Assembly: GCA_027487695.1 (NCBI GenBank)
Contig: JAIYDB010000055.1
Coordinates: 1 to 64,000, forward strand
Length of the DNA stretch: 64,000 nt
Reading direction: 5' to 3'
From: Cytophagaceae bacterium
GTDB lineage: Bacteria; Bacteroidota; Bacteroidia; Cytophagales; Flexibacteraceae
This document shows positions 38,301 through 46,703 of this stretch, piece by piece. How positions within the stretch are numbered: the first letter of the stretch is position 1; every line of letters starts with the position of its first letter. The position numbers and the translations under genes were made by a program. The notes under the pieces are model-generated. The model was not told the DNA's origin. It saw nothing but the letters and a program-made list of their open reading frames with translations, and did no database searches.

Positions 38301-38817
38301 GTTAAGTGAAGAACTAGCTAAAATGGCTGCCCAACAAGAAGCTATCCGTAGGGCTATGCAGAAAATGGAAGGTAGCCAACCAGGTGGAAGTTCTGGTAGC
38401 GGAAGTTCGCCATCAGGCATAGGTAAAGATGGCAAACCTATGGGTAAAGAAGGAGAAGGTAAGGAAAACGGCGGCTCAAAAGGCAGTGCCCAAAAACTTA
38501 CCAACGAAGAAATAATGAAGGCAATGGAACAAACCGAGCAAGACTTGGTAAACAAACGCCTCACCCAACAAACCATTAACCGTCAGCAAGAAATAGTAAC
38601 CCGTTTGCTAGAAGCTGAAAATGCTATGCGCGAACGTGAGCTAGACGAAAAGCGAGAAAGTAAAACTGCTAAGCCTCCAGTGCAAAGCATCCCTCCAGAT
38701 ATTGAAAAGTATTTGAAGCTAAAGGAGCAACAAGTGGAAATGCTGCAATCGTTACCACCAAACCTTACGCCATTTTATAAGCGTGAGTTGAGCAGGTATT
38801 TTCAGGAAGTGAAGTAG
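35302..38817 (+). CDS. DUF4175 family large membrane-anchored coiled-coil protein
   Basis: This 1171-residue protein has membrane helices at about 20-48, 53-83 and 152-174. A beta-rich extracytoplasmic part of about 300 residues follows. From about 495 to the end it is a very long, highly charged helical region (KEQKKIQDRLKTKRELGF and many Lys/Glu heptads). A G/K-alternating patch (MKGKGKGKGKSKGKGK) lies at about 952-968, with a Gly/Ser-rich linker near 1030-1070. This layout is that of Bacteroidota DUF4175 proteins, whose function is unknown and which are sometimes named ATPase without an evident Walker motif. It is followed by a WD40-like gene. Long antisense frames here are composition artefacts. 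Confidence 0.85.
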   Translation: MNTLQPLLGQLQQYKRKYYLNRLLGGTLFALGLLLSAYLLVSVLEYYGNFSTAVRTVLFYGFWSLLTYLLVSRIVIPIFYLLNIAKPITDETAAQQIGNYFPEVRDKLLNTLQLGKQNAPEHSLIAAAIAQKTGELSYIPFANAIDLSTNAKYLRWVAPPLLIIGILGIVLPRIFTESNERLLNYNQVFVPQAPFKFELLNRDLKAYKNEDYLVRLAITGDAIPEEVFIVRNGRRQLMSKTDAGYEFPIKSVQQSEDFSFEAAGFPSNTYQLSLIARPSLLNFEVSFNFPSYLNKPKETISNAGSFTVPEGTTVSWKFRAGDADSLFVFTDADKKLLAASKDDDIFQVQKRIMQSTGYKVDMKNGFGANKEQIAYSIEAIPDQFPSISVSQYQDTAMYQFLSLGGTLADDYGLSRLQLHYRVLSEGGKEGVWKIKPIKIAGGQVSQSFTYNWTLDSLLTKPGNRLEYFVQVFDNDGVHGPKGARSGVYQFSLPSEKAMQEELEKQAEKNAAAMDKNLTKAEQILKEQKKIQDRLKTKRELGFQEKRMLEELMKKKEDLRKEIEALQKNTEKQNQKEERFNKQSEEIKEKVEKLQELMKELMDPEMEQLIQELNKLLQQNAPNQEELKKILDKMEQKDENLSKELDRTMELFKKLQFEKNLEKSIDKLEKLAEKQEQLAEKSADPNKLTKEELQEAAEQKKEEDKKAGKPEASKPLSEKEQKQEALKQQQEDLQEEFKQAKEELDKLEKDNKELGEDKMEMPDNDKDEEEVEKDQKDAEESLESKENEKASKKQKSASKKMKQMAQKLKTAQMEMDAEQDAEDAEALRQILENLLTLSFDQEQIMKEFRTVNQLDPRYLTLSQQQLKLKDDAKIIEDSLQALAKRVMQIRSFITKEVGELKGYLNEASDEVKARRQALFAAKQQLAMTSMNNLALMLSDALKNMQDQAAESSMKMKGKGKGKGKSKGKGKPGEGKPSLSQMQKQLNKQMEGLKKSGAQGRQLSEELAKMAAQQEAIRRAMQKMEGSQPGGSSGSGSSPSGIGKDGKPMGKEGEGKENGGSKGSAQKLTNEEIMKAMEQTEQDLVNKRLTQQTINRQQEIVTRLLEAENAMRERELDEKRESKTAKPPVQSIPPDIEKYLKLKEQQVEMLQSLPPNLTPFYKRELSRYFQEVK

Positions 38818-38887
38818 GGGGTACTTAATTATATAATCAGTTTGAATAGAAATAAAAGTTTTTAAATAAGTAGTTAAACTGATAAAT

Positions 38888-39841
38888 ATGAGGCAATTAG
38901 TTAGAGTTGTAGTTTTGAGTTTTGTCTTTTTGCATTTAATTGCAACCAACTTATTTGCTCAAACACAACAACCCAAAAGGATTATTTGGACAGCTGATTG
39001 GAGCAATACTTTTATACTTATTGGCGGAAATTTAGATACGCTAAAAATCTATCATTCTGATAGCTTGAAACTGTATAGAAAGTATTTGATCTCAGGGACA
39101 ATTACACGGGCAGTTTGGCACCCTCATAGTGCTTTAATAGCTGTTGCAACTCAGGTATCTGATGATAAATCAAGAATTATTAATTTTAAGAATAGCAGTA
39201 TGCCATTGGTTGGCATTTCTCCTGAAGGTGCAAGAGGAATAGCTTGGAATTTCAAGGGAGATTATTTAGCAGTTGGTGATAACGACGGTCAAGTTTTGAT
39301 TTATGATGAAAAAGGTAAACTCATTAGGAAATTTCAGAATGAAAATACCAAAGGTATTACTGCCGTCGCTTGGCACCCTAAGAAAAACGTTTTAGTTACT
39401 GTTTCGGATAAAATAAGAATGTTTGATATTGAAGGAAACCTATTAAAATCTATCAAGCATAGAAAAGAAGATGTTTTGATACTTTCAATAGCCTGGCATA
39501 AATCAGGCAAGTTTTTCGTAACAGGCGATTATGGCGATGGTATTAACCATTCTTTACTTCAGTATTGGGATGAGCAAGGGAACTTAATTCGTTCAATTGA
39601 TAAAAGTAAGGGTGAGTACCGAAACTTGGCTTGGAATAAAGATGGTACCAGACTTGCTTCTGCAAGTGATGCTTTAAGAATATGGGATACAAAAGGTATT
39701 TTAATAGCAGAAGGCAAATCAAAAAGCTATTTATGGGGTGTTTCTTGGAATAGGACTGGGACTAAAATAATAACTACTAGCCTTTATGAGGAAATTGTAG
39801 TTTGGAACAGTAAGGCTAAGAAGCTCAGAATTGTGAAGTAA
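38888..39841 (+). CDS. Secreted WD40-like beta-propeller protein
   Basis: This 317-residue protein has a signal peptide (hydrophobic to about residue 24, ending FAQ). It contains about six repeated units of the form AWHPKKNVLVTVSDKIRMFD, AWNKDGTRLASASDALRIWD and SWNRTGTKIITTSLYEEIVV, typical WD40 blades. It probably forms a single propeller in the periplasm. No catalytic motif is present. It follows the DUF4175 gene by 70 bp and may be cotranscribed. Confidence 0.87.
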   Translation: MRQLVRVVVLSFVFLHLIATNLFAQTQQPKRIIWTADWSNTFILIGGNLDTLKIYHSDSLKLYRKYLISGTITRAVWHPHSALIAVATQVSDDKSRIINFKNSSMPLVGISPEGARGIAWNFKGDYLAVGDNDGQVLIYDEKGKLIRKFQNENTKGITAVAWHPKKNVLVTVSDKIRMFDIEGNLLKSIKHRKEDVLILSIAWHKSGKFFVTGDYGDGINHSLLQYWDEQGNLIRSIDKSKGEYRNLAWNKDGTRLASASDALRIWDTKGILIAEGKSKSYLWGVSWNRTGTKIITTSLYEEIVVWNSKAKKLRIVK

Positions 39842-39900
39842 ATGTCTATCTACCTTTTGTAGCAGTTAAATGAATGCGCGGCATAATATTTAGGCATTAA

Positions 39901-39932
39901 AAAGCCTTATAATTCTGAAATTATGAGGCTTT
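39901..39932. terminator. Bidirectional terminator between convergent genes
   Basis: A 14-bp stem with one G-U pair (39901-39914 with 39919-39932) has a four-base loop ctga. It is placed between the WD40 gene (plus) and the hybrid kinase gene (minus). Confidence 0.82.
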
Positions 39933-39950
39933 AATGTTTTTATAAGTCAC

Positions 39951-41645
39951 CTACCCTGTTATTCTAGAAGGTAAATAATAGCTAAGCTTATTATACAAAT
40001 CGGTAGGAGTGAAGGGCTTACTTACAAAATCGTTCATGCCGGCCTTTGTAATTTGTTCCTTTACTTCGCCTAATGAGCTTGCGGTAAGTGCCAAAATTGG
40101 CAGGTCTTTATATTTAGTGCCGTCTAAGCGCCTAATAAACTTTGTAGCTGTGTAGCCATCCATTTCTGGCATTTGTAAATCCATAAGCACTAAGTCGAAA
40201 TCTCCTTCTTGCAAACGGTCTAGTGCCTGCCTTCCATTGCGGCAAAGAATTGGTTCTACATTCCATTTATTTAGGAATTTGCGGATGACGATAATATTCA
40301 TATCATCGTCTTCCACTAATAGTACTCGGGCTTTATTAAAGTCGCCTTCAGGTACTGTTTTTCTAATATTGGTGCCAATAGAGGCATCGGTACGCTGGCT
40401 TTTCTTAAACCAAAGGTTAAAATAAAAGACAGATCCTTTTTCAACTATCGATGTTACTTTAAGGGTACTTCCCATCATCTCCACCAATCTTTTGGTGATA
40501 CTAAGTCCTAAACCAGTACCCCCGAATTGACGGGTTGTGGAATGATTTGCTTGTGTAAAGCTTTCGAAAATGCGCTCTATATTTTCAGGGGCAATGCCTA
40601 TGCCAGTATCTGAAACGGAAAACTCTATTTGTATATGTTCGGTGGTTTCATCCAATACTTTAGTATATACATCTACCCCTCCTTTTAAGGTGAATTTGAG
40701 CGAGTTGCTTAAAAGGTTGTTTAAAATTTGGAGTAAGCGTAAAGAATCGCCCATCAAGAAAACTGGGATTCTATCTTCTAGATTTAACCTAAGATAGATG
40801 CCTTTTTCTAGAGCCTTTATTTGTAATGAGTTTATTATACCATCCATTAGCGGACGTAACTCAAAATCAATCTCTTCTAATTGTAGATTGCCTGATTCAA
40901 TTTTGCTGAAGTCAAGTATATCTGAAATAAGACCTAGTAAATTCTCTGATGAAAACTTTAGGCTATACAAACTTTCAAGTTGGTCTTGCTTCGGATCGTC
41001 TTGCAGAAGTAGGTTGGTTAAGCCAATAATTGCATTAAGCGGTGTTCTGAGTTCATGACTCATCACACTCAAAAACTCACTTTTACTTTCTACTGCTTTA
41101 TTAGCTTCAGCTTGGTATTTTTGAAGTTGCTGTATTAATTGTTGGTTTTTATCTGCTTCAGCCCTTAGCTCAATTTCTTTGATTACAGATTGTGCCAACA
41201 TTTTTAAAATTTTAGCTTCATCTGGATTTAACTCCCTAGGCTCATCTGAAATTACACATAAGGTTCCTAGGTTATAGCCGTCGGAGGTAGTTAAAGGCGC
41301 GCCTGCGTAAAATCTTACATATGGTTGGCCTTCAGTTAAGGGATTATTAACAAATCTATCGTCTTTATGCGAATCAGGCACAACAAAAATATCGTTCCCC
41401 AAAATAGCATGCGCACAATAAGCTAATGCCTTTGGTGTTTCTGAAACTTCCAGTCCATGTTTACTTTTAAACCACTGTCTATGGTCGTCTATAAGTGAAA
41501 CAAGGGCAATAGGGACGTTGAATATTTTCGCCACCATTTGGGTTATTTCATCAAAAACATCGTCAGGACTAGTGTCTAATATGTTTAGACTTATTAATTT
41601 TTCTAATCGAGCGCGTTCATTAGCAGGAACCCCAGCTGGCTTCAT
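39951..41645 (-). CDS. GAF-domain hybrid histidine kinase with receiver
   Basis: This 564-residue cytoplasmic sensor has no membrane segment. An N-terminal GAF domain (about 20-160) contains VPIALVSLIDDHRQWFKS and LGTLCVISD. A coiled coil leads to the HisKA helix with phospho-accepting His197 in SVMSHELRTPLNA. The ATPase domain has NNLLSNSLKF (N box), SDTGIG and GGTGLGLSI. A C-terminal receiver (about 438-560) has Asp489 in LVLMDLQMPEMDG. No dedicated response regulator is adjacent; the lone receiver at 8669 is a possible partner. The GAF ligand is unknown. Confidence 0.94.
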   Translation of the reverse strand: MKPAGVPANERARLEKLISLNILDTSPDDVFDEITQMVAKIFNVPIALVSLIDDHRQWFKSKHGLEVSETPKALAYCAHAILGNDIFVVPDSHKDDRFVNNPLTEGQPYVRFYAGAPLTTSDGYNLGTLCVISDEPRELNPDEAKILKMLAQSVIKEIELRAEADKNQQLIQQLQKYQAEANKAVESKSEFLSVMSHELRTPLNAIIGLTNLLLQDDPKQDQLESLYSLKFSSENLLGLISDILDFSKIESGNLQLEEIDFELRPLMDGIINSLQIKALEKGIYLRLNLEDRIPVFLMGDSLRLLQILNNLLSNSLKFTLKGGVDVYTKVLDETTEHIQIEFSVSDTGIGIAPENIERIFESFTQANHSTTRQFGGTGLGLSITKRLVEMMGSTLKVTSIVEKGSVFYFNLWFKKSQRTDASIGTNIRKTVPEGDFNKARVLLVEDDDMNIIVIRKFLNKWNVEPILCRNGRQALDRLQEGDFDLVLMDLQMPEMDGYTATKFIRRLDGTKYKDLPILALTASSLGEVKEQITKAGMNDFVSKPFTPTDLYNKLSYYLPSRITG

Positions 41646-41732
41646 TTCAACTAATTAAGGTTAATAGCAATTAAGTAGCAAGAATGCTTGCAACCAATGC
41701 ACTAAAGTAAATAAATCTAAGTATTAATTGCA

Positions 41733-42941
41733 CTATTTCTTTTTTAGTAGGCTAGCCATGTAAAAGCCATCGCCACCATTGCTTGGCCAAGCACGCTTTT
41801 CTTCAATTAATTCCCAGTGCCTATTTTCAGCTAAAAACTGCTGCACTTGAGCCTCATCTTCAGAAGGCAAAATGCTACAAGTGGCATAAACTAATTTGCC
41901 TCCAGGCTTTAGCATTTTGGTGTAAACATCAAGTATTTCGTACTGAGTAGCCCTTACGTTGTCTAAACTTTCAGGAGTTAACTTCCATTTGGTATCTGGA
42001 TTTCTTCGCACCACACCAAGCCCGCTACAAGGCACATCTAGTAATAGTTTATCTGCGGTTTCCTCTAATCGTTTTATGTTTCTACGGGTGGCAATTACTT
42101 GCGTTTCCACGTTTTTAAGTCCAGCTCTGCTTGCTCGCTTTTTAAGTTCTTCAAGCTTCCAGCCTTCTACATCCATCCCTATGATTTTGCCTTTGCCTTG
42201 CATCATAGCACCCAAGTGAAGGGTTTTACCTCCTGCACCAGCGCAAGCATCAATTACCATTTCGCCTGGTTGGGCATCAAGAAATGGGGCTACCAACTGC
42301 GAACTTGCATCTTGCACTTCATAAAGTCCTTTTCTAAACGATCCTAGCCTAATTACATTGGTACGTTGTTCAAGTCTTATAGCAGTAGGAACACCTTCTA
42401 CTAAAGTACATTCAATGCCTTCCGTTTTAAGTACCTCTAGTAATGCTGGCGCTTCTATTTTAAGGGTATTGGCTCTGATATAGGTATGCGTTTCTGTATT
42501 GAGCGAGGCTAATTCTTTTTCCCAACGTTCGCCAAGTTCAGTTTCGCCAACTGCATCTAACCAATCTGGTATGGCGTGTTTTATAGCGCGTGGCATTTCA
42601 GCCTTTTGGTATTTTTCAGTTAGTTCTGCAGCATTTATGTGAGCAACTTCTTCCCATTGGCTTAGGTCATAATCGTTCACCATTAGCCAAAGGCAAATCT
42701 TTAAGTAGTAATCGGTATTATCTGGCATACCTGCCAATTGTTCAATTACGCTTATATGTCGCCAATAGCGCACTATATTGTAAAGTGTTTCCGCCAAAAA
42801 CCTACGGTCGCGTGCGCCAAAGCGGCTATCGCTACTGAGTAGTTTTTCTACTACTTGGTCGGCATATTTATGTTCTTCAAATATTTGCTTAAGCCCAGTG
42901 GCGGCAGCCTTGGCTAAATTTTTATAGGCCTTGTTGCTCAA
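41733..42941 (-). CDS. RsmB/NOP2-type RNA m5C methyltransferase
   Basis: This SAM-dependent enzyme is predicted to make 5-methylcytosine in RNA, most likely 16S rRNA. It has 402 residues. A NusB-like RNA-binding N-terminal part (about 1-150) precedes the catalytic domain. QDASSQLVAPFLDAQPGE and DACAGAGGKTLHLGA form the SAM site. The two family cysteines lie in LLLDVPCSGLGVVRRNPDTK (motif IV) and YATCSILPSEDE (motif VI, nucleophile). The exact target position is not inferable. Confidence 0.93.
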   Translation of the reverse strand: MSNKAYKNLAKAAATGLKQIFEEHKYADQVVEKLLSSDSRFGARDRRFLAETLYNIVRYWRHISVIEQLAGMPDNTDYYLKICLWLMVNDYDLSQWEEVAHINAAELTEKYQKAEMPRAIKHAIPDWLDAVGETELGERWEKELASLNTETHTYIRANTLKIEAPALLEVLKTEGIECTLVEGVPTAIRLEQRTNVIRLGSFRKGLYEVQDASSQLVAPFLDAQPGEMVIDACAGAGGKTLHLGAMMQGKGKIIGMDVEGWKLEELKKRASRAGLKNVETQVIATRRNIKRLEETADKLLLDVPCSGLGVVRRNPDTKWKLTPESLDNVRATQYEILDVYTKMLKPGGKLVYATCSILPSEDEAQVQQFLAENRHWELIEEKRAWPSNGGDGFYMASLLKKK

Positions 42942-43008
42942 AGTACTATGTGATAGTAAAAGTGTAATTGGTGCAAAGTTCGGTTATTTTTATGAACACT
43001 ATGTAGTA

Positions 43009-43037
43009 TTGTTGTACGTTGTTAAATACTACCTTTG
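43009..43037 (+). promoter_or_regulatory. Promoter of the thioredoxin-family gene
   Basis: TTGTTG (43009-43014) and TACCTTTG (43030-43037) fit the Bacteroidota -33/-7 pattern; the distance from the first TTG is 18 nt. The start would be near 43044, leaving about 26 nt before the chosen ATG at 43070, which argues against the earlier ATG at 43040. Confidence 0.62.
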
Positions 43038-43069
43038 CAATGCAAATAAAAAATCCTATTTATACTGTT

Positions 43070-44206
43070 ATGAGATACAGCCTTTTACTTCTGGTACTAC
43101 CTTTTATATTGATGCAATGTAAAAGTGTTAATGAAAAGAAAGTTGAAACCACTAACAACGTAAAGGGATACCAGATTAAAGTATCGGTGAAGGCACCAAA
43201 CCCTGATGGATTTATCTATTTAAGCAAAATTAAAGACCAAAGACCTCAGGTTTTAGATAGCACTAGAATTGATGGCAATGGCATAGCCACCTTTACTGGT
43301 ACTTTAAAAACACCTGGTTATTACTTGCTTAATGTATATGGTCAACGTGAGGCTTTGATAATTTTAGATAACGATTCTATGGAGGTGTATATGGATAATA
43401 CCTCTGAAAATGGCGATTTGCGTATTACTGGTAGTAAACTAATGGACCAATACAACCAAATACAAGCTTATAATAAAGAATATGAAGCGGTATTAAATAC
43501 CACTAGAGTTCAATATGAATCGTTGCAAAGGAACAATGCCCAGCCTGAGGAACTTAAGGCACTTGAAACCAGAAACAATAATTACCTCATTGAAACGCAG
43601 AGTAAGATAAAAGCCTTTTTAAGGGCACAAAAGCCTGCTACTATCGTAACCCTATACGCTGCTACAGCTTTAGATGTAAACAAAGACTTTAACTTTTTAG
43701 ATAGTGCAATCAGAGATTTAAAGCAAACCTATCCTGATAACGATGATATCATAAGTTTTGCAGAATACATAGGTAAGTTCGGAAGCCTAAGACCAGGTGC
43801 AGAGGCTCCTGCCATAGAGCAGAATACACCAGATGGCAAGAAACTTTCTTTGGCTAGCTTAAAAGGTAAATATGTACTTATTGATTTTTGGGCAAGCTGG
43901 TGCGGCCCTTGCCGTAGAGCCAATCCTGATTTAGTGGCTACTTATGCCAAGTTTAAAGGTAAAAAGTTTGAAATATTAGGTGTATCACTTGATAAGGACG
44001 CAGCTGAATGGAAAGCGGCCATTAAAGCAGATAAGCTCACATGGCCACAAGTAAGCGATCTGATGTATTGGAATAATGCTGCAGCACGCACCTACCAAGT
44101 TGAAAGTATTCCATCGTCGTTCTTAGTAGGACCTGATGGTAAAATTATAGCCAGAGATTTAAGCCATACCGAATTAGAAGACTACCTTACTAAAACCTTG
44201 AAATAG
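43070..44206 (+). CDS. TlpA-type thioredoxin-fold lipoprotein with DUF4369 domain
   Basis: Starting at ATG 43070, this 378-residue lipoprotein has lipobox LMQC (Cys17). A DUF4369-like beta domain spans about 30-115 and a helical linker follows. A C-terminal thioredoxin domain has active site WCGPC (Cys278, Cys281) in DFWASWCGPCRRANPDL and cis-Pro loop ESIPSSFLVGPDGKI. Such proteins reduce or exchange disulfides outside the cytoplasm. The promoter position supports this start; upstream in-frame starts at 43040 and 43019 lie before or on the likely transcription start. Confidence 0.92.
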   Translation: MRYSLLLLVLPFILMQCKSVNEKKVETTNNVKGYQIKVSVKAPNPDGFIYLSKIKDQRPQVLDSTRIDGNGIATFTGTLKTPGYYLLNVYGQREALIILDNDSMEVYMDNTSENGDLRITGSKLMDQYNQIQAYNKEYEAVLNTTRVQYESLQRNNAQPEELKALETRNNNYLIETQSKIKAFLRAQKPATIVTLYAATALDVNKDFNFLDSAIRDLKQTYPDNDDIISFAEYIGKFGSLRPGAEAPAIEQNTPDGKKLSLASLKGKYVLIDFWASWCGPCRRANPDLVATYAKFKGKKFEILGVSLDKDAAEWKAAIKADKLTWPQVSDLMYWNNAAARTYQVESIPSSFLVGPDGKIIARDLSHTELEDYLTKTLK

Positions 44207-44294
44207 TAAAAGTTACTTTCTGGAGGTTTTTGGAATTAAACATAGGACTAATTACCTTGCTACTGGCTTACACCAAAGGCTATCTACTGATTAA

Positions 44295-44669
44295 ATGAAT
44301 TTATTTGCTCGCCTCGCTACTGGCGTTTACACCATACTAGCCGTTTACTGCTATTTTGCAGGAGCATCTTGGTGGTTTTATGTTGCCTATTTATTTACGG
44401 CAATATGCTCATTATCAGTAGCTACCAAGAAATATTTTTTGCCTGCCTATATACTTGGTGTATTCGCAGCATTCGGCGCAACTATATGGTTTGCACCTGG
44501 TATAAACGAGTTACGCTACTTAGATTCTGCTCGTTTTGGCGACCAAGTTTATAACCATATTCTGAACACCATAGGCTTGCTTTCTTGTTTTCTTACCCAA
44601 ACATTCTATATGTTTAAGGCCAATTATAGGCGTACACAATGGAAAGGGTTTAAAAAATATTATTATTAG
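44295..44669 (+). CDS. Small membrane protein of unknown function
   Basis: This 124-residue protein has about four hydrophobic helices (roughly 2-20, 24-45, 48-65, 88-105). It ends with a basic tail. No family is recognised. It lies 40 bp before the phosphatase gene on the same strand and could head that transcript. Confidence 0.68.
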   Translation: MNLFARLATGVYTILAVYCYFAGASWWFYVAYLFTAICSLSVATKKYFLPAYILGVFAAFGATIWFAPGINELRYLDSARFGDQVYNHILNTIGLLSCFLTQTFYMFKANYRRTQWKGFKKYYY

Positions 44670-44708
44670 GCAGAATACCCAATTTATTTTAAGCCTTAAT
44701 TTTAGGTG

Positions 44709-45188
44709 ATGATTCACGTAGTATTTGTTTGTCTGGGTAATATTTGCCGGTCGCCTTTGGCAGAAGGAGTTTTTAAAGACTTGGTGCATAAGGCAAAACT
44801 TTCAGGAGTGATTTCTGTAGATAGTTCCGCAACAAGCACTTGGGAAATAGGCAATAATCCAGATCATAGAACCTTAGCCAATGCAAAATCGCACGGCATA
44901 TTATTAGAACATAAGGCTAAGCAGTTTACTTCTGCTGATTATGAAATTGCCAATTATGTTTTGGTAATGGATAAAAGCAACCTAGAAAACATAAAGCTCT
45001 TGATAGGGAACAGTCCTGATGGCTATGCCAAGTTACAATTGTTCAGAACTTATGACCCATTAGGAATGGGCGAAGTGCCCGATCCTTATTTTGGTAATGC
45101 TTCAGATTTTGAACAAACCTACCAAATCATAAACAGATGCGCTATTGGCTTGTTTGAACATATAGTACAGCAGCATAACTTAGTATAA
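44709..45188 (+). CDS. Low-molecular-weight protein-tyrosine-phosphatase family
   Basis: Starting at ATG 44709 (a GTG at 44706 is also in frame), this 159-residue protein has the P-loop VCLGNICRSP with nucleophile Cys8 and Arg14. The aspartate general acid is Asp125 in VPDPYFG, and STWEIGNNPDHR is also conserved. Some bacterial members beside fructosamine-3-kinase genes dephosphorylate sugar-phosphate adducts on proteins; this gene is 15 bp upstream of such a homologue. The enzyme itself looks intact. Confidence 0.93.
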   Translation: MIHVVFVCLGNICRSPLAEGVFKDLVHKAKLSGVISVDSSATSTWEIGNNPDHRTLANAKSHGILLEHKAKQFTSADYEIANYVLVMDKSNLENIKLLIGNSPDGYAKLQLFRTYDPLGMGEVPDPYFGNASDFEQTYQIINRCAIGLFEHIVQQHNLV

Positions 45189-45202
45189 TTACAGCCAAGC
45201 TA

Positions 45203-46093
45203 ATGGTTTTTGAGTTTCCGGAGTGGGAGTTGTTTTTTGAACAAGTACTTTTTTCCACTCAAGGAACGGAGCAAGAAGTTGTTGAGTACCAGTTTTTGGC
45301 ATCAGGTATGTTTACCACCTGCGCCATTGTAAAAACCAAAACAGAGCGGTTCTTTCTGAAATGGCATGAAACAGGTCCAGAAAACCTATTAGCCAAAGAA
45401 GCTGAAAGTCTTATTTTCTTGGCAGACAAGGGTGTTTTAGTTCCTAAAGTACTTGGTTATGGCAAAGTAGATCAAAAGGAATATTTGCTGCTTAACTATA
45501 TAAATGCCCAAACTGGCAACGTGCCCTATTTACAATTAGCAGTTCAATTGCAGGCTATTCATAGTATAAAGCACCACCAACACGGTTTTAGGACCGATAA
45601 CTACCTATGGGGAATACCTCAAAGCAATATTTGGTACGATAACGGTCCGTTGTTTTTTGCAGAACAAAGGCTGTTAAACCTTGCAGGAGAGGCTATGTTG
45701 GCAGAAAAGCTAGATTTAGCGTCGTTTAAGCGGATAGAACAATGCTGTTTAAAAATTGAAGAATTACTGCCGAATGAACCAGCCGCATTATTACACGGCA
45801 ATATGAATACCCAACATCTGATGGTTCAGGATAGTAACCTTTCAATATTCTTAAATCCAGCCTGTTACTTTGGTTTAAGAGAAGCGGAGATTGCTCAAAT
45901 GCTGCTATGGGGAGGGTTTGATACTCAGTTCGTTTTTGTGTACGATGCTGTAGATGGTGCCCCAAAATTAGAACCCCATTTCGATAAGCGATTGAAGGTG
46001 TATAACCTATATCCTTTGTTAGTAATGATAAATCAGGGCATGGATAATTATACCAATGCACTCAATAATAACCTTAAAACGTTAGGTTTTTAA
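45203..46093 (+). CDS. Fructosamine-3-kinase-like protein, probable pseudokinase
   Basis: This 296-residue protein aligns along its length with the fructosamine/ketosamine-3-kinase family, which frees proteins from sugar adducts. Conserved parts include FLKW (Lys53), LLAKEAESL, FFAEQRLLNL and YFGLREAEIA. The catalytic loop, normally HGDLWSGN, reads HGNMNTQH here: the catalytic Asp is Asn200 and the metal-binding Asn is His205. The second metal site, normally DPA, is NPA (Asn218). Three key residues are therefore replaced while the fold motifs stay, which predicts no kinase activity. Both Asp-to-Asn changes need only one base each. The frame is intact and lies five bases before the next gene. 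Confidence 0.82.
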   Translation: MVFEFPEWELFFEQVLFSTQGTEQEVVEYQFLASGMFTTCAIVKTKTERFFLKWHETGPENLLAKEAESLIFLADKGVLVPKVLGYGKVDQKEYLLLNYINAQTGNVPYLQLAVQLQAIHSIKHHQHGFRTDNYLWGIPQSNIWYDNGPLFFAEQRLLNLAGEAMLAEKLDLASFKRIEQCCLKIEELLPNEPAALLHGNMNTQHLMVQDSNLSIFLNPACYFGLREAEIAQMLLWGGFDTQFVFVYDAVDGAPKLEPHFDKRLKVYNLYPLLVMINQGMDNYTNALNNNLKTLGF

Positions 46094-46097
46094 AGTT

Positions 46098-46664
46098 ATG
46101 AAAACCAACCATTTACTCCTTTTTTCTTTTTGTTTTATTGCGGTGGCATTTTCTGGTTGCCAGAGATCAAGCATTCCAATTTCTGAGCGAAAGCCATTTC
46201 TTTTAGATAGTTTAAACGCTTGTATCCTGAAAAATGGACATGATACTTTGCCGTTTCAGTTTAACAATAGTCAGGCTTATGTTATAGTTGCGGGCAGAGG
46301 TAAAAATTTCGGAGTTACGGCGTTTACATATTTGAATGGCCTTACTTATTCCGTAGGGAAACACGATAAATTATCAGTTGTTGGTTTTTCGGATATTGAT
46401 AATAAGGAGTTTTCTGAACTATCTGATTTGGCCCATGTATTGCCTGTGTATTGGTTTTTCCCTAACCAACAACCAGCGGTGGAATATTGCCTTACAGCTA
46501 AGGAAGCAACTCCCAATACCGAAATTCAAACTTATGTAATTAATAAAGGACACATTGTTTACACTACCACCCAACACGATAGAGAAGCCTTTAAGGCAGT
46601 AGCGGATACCCTCTGGAAAATATTGGCACGGTACCCTAATAAGGGAGGTTTTAGAAAAGTATAA
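46098..46664 (+). CDS. Hypothetical lipoprotein
   Basis: This 188-residue protein has a signal peptide with FSGC lipobox (Cys21). It contains no family I recognise. Segments such as VKHDKLSVVGFSDIDNKEF-like wording and HIVYTTTQHDREAFKAVAD suggest a thioredoxin-like or small alpha/beta fold, but the active-site cysteines are absent. It starts five bases after the pseudokinase gene, so it belongs to the same transcript. Confidence 0.68.
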   Translation: MKTNHLLLFSFCFIAVAFSGCQRSSIPISERKPFLLDSLNACILKNGHDTLPFQFNNSQAYVIVAGRGKNFGVTAFTYLNGLTYSVGKHDKLSVVGFSDIDNKEFSELSDLAHVLPVYWFFPNQQPAVEYCLTAKEATPNTEIQTYVINKGHIVYTTTQHDREAFKAVADTLWKILARYPNKGGFRKV

Positions 46665-46703
46665 ATTGCAGTCTTTACCACTTACAAAACAAACACCAAC
46701 TCA

